Part shown: positions 1 to 5,278 of the stretch, piece by piece
How the letters are laid out: the number at the start of each line of letters is the position of its first letter
Numbering within the stretch: position 1 is the stretch's first letter
From: Methanospirillum sp.
Lineage (GTDB): Archaea > Halobacteriota > Methanomicrobia > Methanomicrobiales > Methanospirillaceae
NCBI GenBank assembly: GCA_028695895.1
Contig: JAQVIE010000112.1
Coordinates: forward strand, 1 to 5,278
Length of the DNA: 5,278 nt
Direction: 5' to 3'
The notes under the pieces: generated by a model
The model's database searches: none
Told to the model about the DNA's origin: nothing
What the model saw: only the letters and a program-made list of their open reading frames with translations
Made by a program: the position numbers and the translations under genes

Positions 1-380
1 ATGCAATACTGGGCAACCCTTTTGAACCAGATCTGGTTGCAATACCACAGGCAATCAAATTAAAACATGATCTTGCATTCTGCAGAGTGCCAGGTGAAGT
101 CAGAAAGAGGTTTTCAATCCCCGGACCTGCCGGACCTGGTACATTCTGGGATGTTGCAAATCATCATACAGGTTCGGCAACCATCGAACTTGACAATGAA
201 GGATTATTAACTGGTCTTGCAGAAGCATCCCCCGCATCTTCTGTTGCAATGGCCTATCTTGGATGGATGATGAACAGTAATATCAGGATTGAAGAATTTG
301 AGAGGTTTGTTGAGGTTCATCCTTCTCCTGACGGTATTCCCTGGCTATTAAAATATCTGAATGGTCAGAAGGAATCATAA
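1..380 (+). CDS. Conserved-looking protein of unknown function, C-terminal fragment (5' end outside window)
   Basis: The reading frame (codons starting at base 3) is open from the left edge to the TAA at 378-380, giving about 125 residues. An internal GTG at 87 is not a convincing start, because the frame upstream of it is open and protein-like (it reads I-L-G-N-P-F-E-P-D-L-V). The true start is therefore outside the window. The fragment has a Gly/Pro-rich block (I-P-G-P-A-G-P-G-T-F-W-D), then a H-H-T-G motif, then a small-residue stretch (L-A-E-A-S-P-A-S-S-V-A-M-A) and an amphipathic, acidic C-terminal tail. The density of Gly, Pro, His and Trp suggests a folded, conserved enzyme-like core rather than a linker. 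I do not recognise the family. No transmembrane segment is visible. It lies in the same direction as the downstream signalling genes, but a 62-nt spacer with its own promoter-like element separates them, so a shared function is not implied. Confidence is high that it is coding and low on function. Confidence 0.8.
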   Translation, partial: AILGNPFEPDLVAIPQAIKLKHDLAFCRVPGEVRKRFSIPGPAGPGTFWDVANHHTGSATIELDNEGLLTGLAEASPASSVAMAYLGWMMNSNIRIEEFERFVEVHPSPDGIPWLLKYLNGQKES

Positions 381-408
381 TCCAGGATACATCAACACAT
401 TTTTCATG

Positions 409-420
409 TTTTAAAAAAAT
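409..420 (+). promoter_or_regulatory. Candidate archaeal TATA-like box upstream of the sensor kinase
   Basis: A run of T then A (TTTTAAAAAAAT) lies in the 62-nt spacer, 22 nt before the kinase ATG. If it is a TATA element, initiation about 25 nt downstream would give a very short leader or none. The T-rich stretch just before it (400-412) could also act as a U-rich terminator for the upstream gene. The call rests only on composition and position; no BRE element is clear. Confidence 0.35.
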
Positions 421-431
421 TACTCTTCATC

Positions 432-435
432 AGGA
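432..435 (+). promoter_or_regulatory. Ribosome binding site for the sensor kinase
   Basis: AGGA followed by 7 nt and then the ATG at 443. The spacing is good for a Shine-Dalgarno site and supports that ATG, which begins a receiver domain at its usual first beta strand. If the TATA-like box just upstream is real, the transcript may start too close for this site to be used. The two calls compete to some degree. Confidence 0.5.
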
Positions 436-442
436 AATACCG

Positions 443-2830
443 ATGATCAAGATCATTGTGGTGAATGATGAGCCTGCTTTTGGTGAGATGCTCAGTATCT
501 ACATGGAAGATTTAGGAGATTTTGATATTTCCGTATATTCTTCCCCTGATGATGCTTTTGATAAAATTGTTGCTGGTGAAGCTGATGCTGTAATCACCGA
601 TTATTTCATGAGAGAAATGGATGGAATATCTTTCACAAGAAAGGTAAAAGCTGTTGTTCCTGACATTCCGTTTGTTTTTTTGGCGGATTTTGATGATAAG
701 GATGTAATTCTTAAAGCAAATAATGCAGGGGTGGATTTTATCCTGTTAAAAAATGAGGAACCATCCAGGCTTTTTCCTGAAATTGCCCTAAAAATAACCA
801 ATTCTGTGATAAAACATCGTGGAAAGAAGGAATCTGAAGCAGGTTGCCGGACCAGGGAAATGTTGATGCGGGCCCAGAGGGATCTCATGGCCCGGTTTTC
901 TGAAAGTTCAACAACTAACCAGGCTCTCGATGCTGCCCTTAATACAATCCGTTTTCTTGTTGGATGCACAATCGGTGCAGTTCATCTCATTAATAAAAAA
1001 ACTAAAAAGATAGAACTGGTAATATCGCATAATCTGTCAGATGACCTGATAAGGAGATTTACCTTTGGTGATCTGCACCAGGTCGTATACACGAAAAAAG
1101 CTAGATATTTACTGGTTCCTGGTAAGCCAGATAATAAAGAGCATATCATCGGTGGTCAGATTCCAATTATTGTAGGAACTGATTTAATCGGAATCCTATC
1201 TTTCATTCTTGACAATCCAAAAAAGATTCATCCAGAGCTTATTGACACCATTGAGATTGTTACAAGCCAGCTTGGAAATACACTTGTCAGGATTCGGTCA
1301 GAAGAACTGGTTCACCAGCGTGAAAATGAACTGTCAGAACTTTATAATGCAATGCAGGAAATTGTCATTGTTATTGACATGGATGGAACTATTCTGAATG
1401 TAAACCCAGCTGCTACCAGGATTTTAGGTTATTCAGAAGAGGAACTTATTGGTATGCCCATACAGGCTTTATACCTCCCTAAGATAAGTGATGAAATTAT
1501 CTTACAGTTTATGAACCTGACCAGTTCAGGAGGGATAATGCAAAACACTTTCCCTCTCATCAATCGGCAGGGTATGGAAATCCCTGTTGAAACCAGGGGT
1601 AGCATAGGTACCTGGGGGGATCGCCATGTGCTCTTTAGTATATCCAGGGAGATAAGGGAACGACTGGAAGCTGAACGAAACCTGCATGAATATTATGAAC
1701 GAATAAAAGCGATTCTGGCATCCTCAACAGCGCAAATATATATGAAGAACCAGGATCTCCAATATCTCATGGGAAATGAGCCATTTCTTACATTTATTAA
1801 ATCTGATGCAAAATCCCTTCCCGGAAAAACTGATCATGACTTTTTTTCAGGTTCGGTTGCGGAAATTCGGGAGAAGACTGATAAGATGGTTCTGACTGCG
1901 AATGTCCCGATATATAATCTGGAGGAGGAGGTGCTTGGAGAAAACGGTAATAAGCAGTGGTTTGTATCATCAAAAATTCCTATCCATGATCAGTCCGGAG
2001 TTGTCACCGGCCTTGTTGGTACATCCCTGGAGATCACTCTCCTCGTTCAGACAAAAAAAGAGCTTGAAAGAAGAGATCGGATTCTCAGCGCAGTCAGTAC
2101 AGTTGCACAAACACTTGTCAGAGGCAATGAGTGGGAACCGATAATTCCCGGTTGTCTTGAACTGCTTGGGCAGGCAGCAGGGGTTGAACAGGTTGTTCTT
2201 TTAGGAATGAATTTTCATAATAGGCCGGGATTTGAGGAATATTTCAGCGAATGGATATTATCTGACGTTAAGGATTGTGTCTCTGAAAAATTCGATTTAA
2301 TAACAAAGATCATCCCTTCTTTGTTTAAGTATCTTGAAAAAACCAGGTTTTATATTGGTGATAAAAAAACACTCCTTGAAGATTTATCAATAAAAGATGA
2401 AAAGATAACTCCCTGTTTTATTCTTCTTCTCCCGGTTTTCTCTTCAGAATTCTTATGGGGGGCATTAGCTTTTCTCACCTGGAATCATGAGCATTCATGT
2501 AACATTTCGGAGATAGAGTCACTTACCATGGCATCAGAGGTGATTGGCTCTGCAATTAGCAGATATCAGACTGAAGAATTGTTTCACAAACCTGTTGAAC
2601 GTTCTCTTGTCGGGGTTTATCTTGTCCAGGACAACCGTTTTATTTATACAAATCCGCGACTGTCAGAAATACTTGGGTGCAAGCGGGAAAAACTTGAAAA
2701 TTCAGCCTTCCTTCATTATGTTCATCCTGAAGATGCAGACATGGTTTTTTTCACCACCAGAGAATTATTGAAAATCCTGACACTGCTGATGATTTTGAAT
2801 TCAGATGTATTACAGCCGACGGAAGAATGA
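443..2830 (+). CDS. Multi-domain sensor histidine kinase, N-terminal part (REC-GAF-PAS-PAS-GAF-partial PAS); frame-shifted from its kinase domain
   Basis: The 795-residue product is a soluble sensory protein with no signal peptide and no clear membrane segment. Domain order by eye: receiver (about 1-120), GAF (about 145-285), PAS (about 295-405, with N-V-N-P-A-A and I-L-G-Y-S-E-E-E-L), PAS (about 410-530), GAF (about 545-705) and the first half of a third PAS (from about 711). The receiver has D9 and E10, the expected phospho-acceptor D53 and K103. However, the first acidic-pocket residue is N8 and the switch Thr/Ser position is A81, so it looks degenerate. The third PAS is cut at about residue 770. 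The last 25 residues (from T771) do not continue the fold, whereas the -1 frame does (H-H-Q-R-I-I-E-N-P-D-T). The kinase core is therefore encoded in the next frame, and the native protein was presumably one chain of about 1051 residues. An N-terminal rather than C-terminal receiver suggests it receives phosphate or docks a partner as an input. The ligands of the GAF and PAS domains cannot be read from sequence. Confidence is high for the domain types and moderate for the boundaries. Confidence 0.9.
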   Translation: MIKIIVVNDEPAFGEMLSIYMEDLGDFDISVYSSPDDAFDKIVAGEADAVITDYFMREMDGISFTRKVKAVVPDIPFVFLADFDDKDVILKANNAGVDFILLKNEEPSRLFPEIALKITNSVIKHRGKKESEAGCRTREMLMRAQRDLMARFSESSTTNQALDAALNTIRFLVGCTIGAVHLINKKTKKIELVISHNLSDDLIRRFTFGDLHQVVYTKKARYLLVPGKPDNKEHIIGGQIPIIVGTDLIGILSFILDNPKKIHPELIDTIEIVTSQLGNTLVRIRSEELVHQRENELSELYNAMQEIVIVIDMDGTILNVNPAATRILGYSEEELIGMPIQALYLPKISDEIILQFMNLTSSGGIMQNTFPLINRQGMEIPVETRGSIGTWGDRHVLFSISREIRERLEAERNLHEYYERIKAILASSTAQIYMKNQDLQYLMGNEPFLTFIKSDAKSLPGKTDHDFFSGSVAEIREKTDKMVLTANVPIYNLEEEVLGENGNKQWFVSSKIPIHDQSGVVTGLVGTSLEITLLVQTKKELERRDRILSAVSTVAQTLVRGNEWEPIIPGCLELLGQAAGVEQVVLLGMNFHNRPGFEEYFSEWILSDVKDCVSEKFDLITKIIPSLFKYLEKTRFYIGDKKTLLEDLSIKDEKITPCFILLLPVFSSEFLWGALAFLTWNHEHSCNISEIESLTMASEVIGSAISRYQTEELFHKPVERSLVGVYLVQDNRFIYTNPRLSEILGCKREKLENSAFLHYVHPEDADMVFFTTRELLKILTLLMILNSDVLQPTEE
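2745..2752 (+). other. Frameshift site: T7 run with slippery heptamer T TTT TTC
   Basis: The sensor and kinase reading frames join here. In the upstream frame the codons are GTT TTT TTC, so bases 2746-2752 form T TTT TTC, a canonical X XXY YYZ heptamer for -1 ribosomal slippage. Shifting back one base gives V-F-F followed by H-H-Q-R-I-I-E-N-P-D, which restores a normal PAS domain. A lost T (seven instead of eight) gives the same protein. The downstream frame has a stop at 2728-2730 and the upstream frame ends at 2828-2830, so the junction must lie between these. The homology break places it at the T run. The sequence alone cannot tell mutation, sequencing error and recoding apart. Confidence 0.8.
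2762..2802 (+). other. Imperfect hairpin downstream of the slippery site
   Basis: GAATT (2762-2766) pairs with AATTC (2798-2802), and AAAATC (2771-2776) pairs with GATTTT (2791-2796). This gives 11 base pairs with a 4x1 internal loop and a 14-nt apical loop. It begins 9 nt after the heptamer, at the far end of the usual spacing for a frameshift-stimulating structure. The stem has only two G-C pairs, so it is weak and may be chance in A/T-rich DNA. Confidence 0.25.
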
Positions 2831-3597
2831 TCTGGGTTGAGAATCTCAGCAGTGGGATATCATATAAGGGAAAGCCTGCAATTATCGGAAATATCATGGA
2901 TATCACTATCAGAAAACAGGCAGAGGATGATATAAAGTTATCACTCAAAGAGAAAGAGATCCTAATTAGGGAGGTTCATCACCGGGTGAAAAACAATATG
3001 CAGATAATTGTCAGTATGTTACGGATTCAAAGCAGTATGGTTGATAATCCGATGGTTTTTGATGTTTTACAGGAGAGTAAAAACAGGATCCTTTCGATGG
3101 CCATCGTCCATGAGAAGTTATACAGGACTGACAATCTTGTCAGTATTAATCTGCTTGAATACATCAATTCACTCGCAAATACACTTATTTCTGATTTTTT
3201 TCAAGATGAATCACTTGTGACATTTGACATTATCTGCGATCCTTCAATTGAAATGACAATAGATGCCGGCATTCCGCTTGGACTTATCATGAACGAGCTT
3301 ATTACCAACTCATTTAAACATGGGTTTCATCCAGGCCAGAGAGGGAAAATTGGAATCTCTATTGATACAGGACAGGGTATCCTGGAGATTGTATACCGTG
3401 ACAGTGGGAAAGGATTACCTCCTGAGTTCGACTTAGAAAAGAGTGATACTCTTGGTATGCAGATAATATCCAATCTCATCTTCCAGTCAAACGGGGAGAT
3501 CTCATTTTCAACCGATAATGGTACGGTTGTGAAGATGAAAATACCTATTCAGGAGGGTTTTATTATCGGAGATGGAGAATATGCCGCAAGGGAGTAA
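2827..3597 (+). CDS. Sensor histidine kinase, C-terminal part: PAS remainder, HisKA_2 and HATPase_c
   Basis: This is the catalytic half of the split kinase; the 256 residues are counted from the ATG at 2827. Residues 1-33 complete a PAS domain (I-W-V-E-N, K-P-A-I-I-G-N, D-I-T-x-R-K-x-A-E). Residues 38-120 are a HisKA_2-type dimerisation and phosphotransfer domain with the hallmark H-H-R-V-K-N-N block at 51-57; the His just before R-V-K-N (H52) is the likely phospho-acceptor. An ATPase domain follows (about 130-241): N-box N-E-L-I-T-N at 156-161, G1 box D-S-G-K-G at 192-196, and a G2-like D-T-L-G-M at 207-211. All are intact, so the domain should be active if made. The ATG overlaps the upstream stop as ATGA, but its only purine-rich upstream motif, GGAAG, is 1 nt away, too close to work. 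The same frame is also open and PAS-like back to about 2752. I therefore read it as the continuation of the upstream frame rather than a separate gene. Coupled re-initiation at ATGA remains possible. Confidence 0.9.
   Translation: MIWVENLSSGISYKGKPAIIGNIMDITIRKQAEDDIKLSLKEKEILIREVHHRVKNNMQIIVSMLRIQSSMVDNPMVFDVLQESKNRILSMAIVHEKLYRTDNLVSINLLEYINSLANTLISDFFQDESLVTFDIICDPSIEMTIDAGIPLGLIMNELITNSFKHGFHPGQRGKIGISIDTGQGILEIVYRDSGKGLPPEFDLEKSDTLGMQIISNLIFQSNGEISFSTDNGTVVKMKIPIQEGFIIGDGEYAARE
3568..3571 (+). promoter_or_regulatory. Ribosome binding site that may favour a start at 3581 for the response regulator
   Basis: GGAG at 3568-3571 directly abuts the ATG at 3572, so it cannot serve that start, but it is 9 nt from the in-frame ATG at 3581. 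A stronger AGGAGG at 3551-3556 is 15 nt from 3572 and 24 nt from 3581, which is long for either. The spacing therefore favours 3581, which would remove only M-E-N from the protein. Both sites lie inside the end of the kinase gene, consistent with translational coupling. Confidence 0.45.
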
Positions 3598-4981
3598 AAT
3601 ACTGATAGTTGAAGATGAGATGCTCATTTCAATGGAAATAAAGCAAAAGCTTATGGAAATGGGATATAATGTGGTAGGTCAGGCAATAACAGGAGAATCT
3701 GCAATCCAGAAAGCAGGAGAGAAAAAACCTGACCTTATCCTGATGGATATCCGACTCAAAGGTGAGCTGGATGGTATTACAGCTGCAAAGCGGGTTATGG
3801 AATTATATGACATTCCAATTATTTTTCTGACTGCACACTCTGATAAAGCAACTCTTGAACGTGCAATCGCAGTTTCTCCTTCTGGTTATCTCCTCAAACC
3901 ATTCAAAGGACGAGAGCTGATGACAAATATCGAGATGAGTCTGCATAAGCACCGGATAAAACAAAAAGTCCGGGAAGAGGTTCATCCTGAGGCATTGTCA
4001 GTCCTTGGAAAAAAGATAGATGCAATAATGCTTCCGGTTGCAGTTATCTCTGATACTGGTGTTATCAAGGAAATTAACCAAATTGCAGCAGATCTTGGTG
4101 GTTTTTTACGACAGGAACTATTAGGCCGGCCTGTAAATGCAATTTTCGAAATACAACAGGAAGGTAATGAACCGGTTTTAGTAGACGAGTCTGGAATAAA
4201 GATTATTCTTCCTGACCAGGTATCACTTAAGCGAAAAGATGGAACCATGGTTCCAGTGACACTTACCGGCGGATTTATTTTTTATGACAGGGACCATCCT
4301 CCGGAATACCTTGTTCTTATTGAGGGTGCGGAGATTACCACTACATCAACTCATATCGGACCGGAGATGATTCGACACCTGATGGCTATTACAGAGATTC
4401 TCAAATTTCCAGCATTTGTCATAGATAAAAGTCTGATGCTGACCGGACACAATCAATTATTTGCTGAATTAGCAAATAAGGCGGGAATCAGCCAATATAT
4501 GCTGAACCGGCCCTTGTATGAAACTCCGAAGTTCTCTTTTTTTGGAGACGTGCAGGATCTCAAGGAAATTTTCAGGTCAGGGGATTTAGAGAGGCGAATC
4601 CGAAAGTATGTCTTTGGAAAAACGGTTAAATTCATAGAGTTTACCCGAATTCCATTAAAAAAGGAAGGAGTTACTACACATATTGCAACTATCATGGCAG
4701 ATGTTACTGCAGAACGCCATGCAGTGTACGAGGCTGAGAAGATAAGAAAGGAGTATACAGAGCTTTATCTGACACTTGAAAATATCAGGGGATTATCAGC
4801 AGATTTGAGAACGTCAATCCATGATCTGTTGACAAAAATTTTCGAAGATGAACCGCTTGAGAGCGGATATGCACAGGAGAAGATTGATGAGGTTTCTGAT
4901 ATAATGTCTCAGATTGATACTGCCTGGATTTTATATGCAGAAATCAGGGATCAGATGGCAAAAAAGGAATATATAGTATGA
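3572..4981 (+). CDS. Response regulator with receiver, two PAS-like domains and a helical C-terminus; no recognised output domain
   Basis: The product is 469 residues (466 if started at 3581), cytoplasmic. An N-terminal receiver (about 8-128) has every expected phosphorylation residue: acidic pocket E14-D15, phospho-acceptor D59 in L-M-D-I-R-L, switch T87 in F-L-T-A and K109 in L-L-K-P-F. Two PAS-like domains follow, at about 141-255 (A-V-I-S-D-T-G-V-I-K-E-I-N then K-R-K-D-G) and about 265-380 (ending M-A-D-V-T-A-E-R). A helical, charged C-terminal segment runs from about 381 to 465. No helix-turn-helix, diguanylate cyclase, methyltransferase or ATPase motif is visible, so transcriptional output is unlikely to be direct. 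Its start overlaps the kinase gene by up to 26 nt, so the two are surely co-transcribed and it is the natural phosphate acceptor of that kinase. It could pass the signal on through PAS-mediated protein contacts, or feed back on the kinase. The tail faintly resembles a two-helix kinase dimerisation domain, but no catalytic domain follows. Confidence is high for the receiver and moderate for the PAS calls. Confidence 0.92.
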   Translation: MENMPQGSKILIVEDEMLISMEIKQKLMEMGYNVVGQAITGESAIQKAGEKKPDLILMDIRLKGELDGITAAKRVMELYDIPIIFLTAHSDKATLERAIAVSPSGYLLKPFKGRELMTNIEMSLHKHRIKQKVREEVHPEALSVLGKKIDAIMLPVAVISDTGVIKEINQIAADLGGFLRQELLGRPVNAIFEIQQEGNEPVLVDESGIKIILPDQVSLKRKDGTMVPVTLTGGFIFYDRDHPPEYLVLIEGAEITTTSTHIGPEMIRHLMAITEILKFPAFVIDKSLMLTGHNQLFAELANKAGISQYMLNRPLYETPKFSFFGDVQDLKEIFRSGDLERRIRKYVFGKTVKFIEFTRIPLKKEGVTTHIATIMADVTAERHAVYEAEKIRKEYTELYLTLENIRGLSADLRTSIHDLLTKIFEDEPLESGYAQEKIDEVSDIMSQIDTAWILYAEIRDQMAKKEYIV

Positions 4982-5007
4982 AAATTATGGACAATTTTCT
5001 ATTATAT
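4971..5007. terminator. Long hairpin spanning the convergent gene ends, possible terminator
   Basis: GAAAATT (4980-4986) and AATTTTC (4993-4999) form a perfect 7-bp stem with a 6-nt loop. Past one bulged T (4979) the arm continues for 8 more pairs, 4971-4978 with 5000-5007, including one G-T wobble. It covers the stop codons of both convergent genes. On the minus strand it is followed after 5 nt by six T (4965-4960), which resembles an intrinsic terminator. On the plus strand only a four-T run follows (5014-5017). Archaeal termination depends mainly on U-rich tracts, so the hairpin might instead protect 3' ends. Confidence 0.45.
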
Positions 5008-5275
5008 GATTGATTTTCTGGTATTCAGAGGTGATCATCTGCCGAAGTTCATCAAGGCTATGAAGAATTTCTATATTATCGTCTGCTTCCCCTTTCATCA
5101 ATTGTTCCCGTTTTAATAAGGTTTCATGAAGAAACTGTAGGATCCTTTTCTTTTTTATTACATCCCTGCAGACTGATGCCTGTTCTGAAGTTAATCCGGA
5201 TGATATTGCCCGTGAATACTGTTCCTTACTTTCATTGATTATTTCTTTAGTATCATCAACCACTTTTAACAGCAT
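4985..5275 (-). CDS. Small charged helical protein of unknown function (possibly 5' truncated)
   Basis: The minus-strand frame of 96 residues runs from an ATG at 5275-5273 to a TAA at 4987-4985. Only 3 nt lie upstream of this ATG inside the window, so a ribosome binding site cannot be checked. The start may also be internal to a longer protein reaching past the right edge. The product is rich in Lys, Glu and Asp, has almost no Gly or Pro, and is predicted by eye to be all-helical. Residues about 46-92 show a leucine/isoleucine spacing compatible with a coiled coil (L-Q-F-L-H-E-T-L-L, then I-E-I-L-H-S-L-D-E-L). No enzymatic motif, signal peptide or membrane segment is seen. It converges on the response regulator gene with a 3-nt gap, and no plus-strand gene covers the region, which supports it being real. 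I do not recognise a family. A structural, adaptor or signalling-linker role would be a guess. Confidence 0.7.
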   Translation of the reverse strand: MLLKVVDDTKEIINESKEQYSRAISSGLTSEQASVCRDVIKKKRILQFLHETLLKREQLMKGEADDNIEILHSLDELRQMITSEYQKINHIIENCP

Positions 5276-5278
5276 GGT

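Noticed and set aside
87..380. GTG at 87 as the start of the first gene.
   Set aside because: The frame is open to the window edge and upstream residues look coding; no ribosome binding site precedes the GTG.
601..969. A 122-residue minus-strand open frame under the sensor gene.
   Set aside because: It lies wholly inside a well-supported domain-bearing gene and its product is Ser/Arg-rich without recognisable motifs, as expected for an antisense shadow. The same holds for the minus-strand frames at 3803-3985, 3982-4248 and 4453-4695.
2402..2482. A hydrophobic stretch in the sensor (about residues 654-680) as a transmembrane helix.
   Set aside because: It is interrupted by charged and polar residues (E669, S667-S668) and fits the central strands of the second GAF domain.
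2827..3597. The kinase half as an independent gene starting at the ATGA overlap.
   Set aside because: Its first residues are the second half of a PAS domain, the matching first half is just upstream in the other frame, and the only purine-rich motif (GGAAG) is 1 nt from the ATG. Coupled re-initiation is possible but not the best reading.
312..3988. Recurring GAGGTTCATC near 312, 2971 and 3979 as a dispersed repeat.
   Set aside because: All copies lie in coding sequence and encode Glu-Val-His in unrelated contexts; spacing is irregular and flanks do not match.
1..5278. CRISPR array, tRNA, rRNA, insertion sequence or attachment site.
   Set aside because: No regularly spaced repeats, cloverleaf-like sequence, transposase motifs or terminal inverted repeats were seen on either strand; almost the whole window is coding.

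Overview
The window looks like a piece of an archaeal chromosome, probably from a methanogen of the Methanomicrobia (a Methanospirillum-like organism is my best guess). This is an inference. It rests on the moderate-to-low G+C, the stacked GAF/PAS sensors ending in a HisKA_2-type kinase, the weak AGGA/GGAG ribosome binding sites and a TATA-like element just upstream of a gene. No gene here is diagnostic, and a bacterial origin is not strictly excluded.

Layout: positions 1-380 hold the 3' end of a plus-strand gene of unrecognised function that enters from the left edge. A 62-nt spacer with a TATA-like A/T box and an AGGA motif leads into a large cytoplasmic sensory histidine kinase at 443-3597. 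The kinase is split into two reading frames. The first (443-2830) carries REC-GAF-PAS-PAS-GAF and the front half of a third PAS domain. The second (2827-3597) carries the back half of that PAS, a HisKA_2 histidine block and the ATPase domain. The frames join by a -1 shift at a run of seven T (2745-2751), which contains the slippery heptamer T TTT TTC. An imperfect A/T-rich hairpin follows 9 nt later. Joined, the product would be about 1051 residues. The split may be a mutation, a sequencing error, or programmed or slippage-based recoding.

A second signalling gene (3572-4981) overlaps the kinase by up to 26 nt. It encodes a receiver domain with a full set of phosphorylation residues, two PAS-like domains and a helical tail, with no DNA-binding or enzymatic output domain recognised. 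It is the obvious candidate partner of the kinase.

Its stop codon lies 3 nt from the stop of a convergent minus-strand gene (4985-5275) for a small, highly charged helical protein of unknown function. A long hairpin (4971-5007) spans both stops and has terminator-like features, mainly for the minus strand.

Together the central genes form a soluble signalling module: multi-domain sensing in the kinase, phosphotransfer through HisKA_2/HATPase, and reception by a response regulator that probably acts through protein-protein contacts. The degenerate receiver at the kinase N-terminus is an additional input or docking domain.
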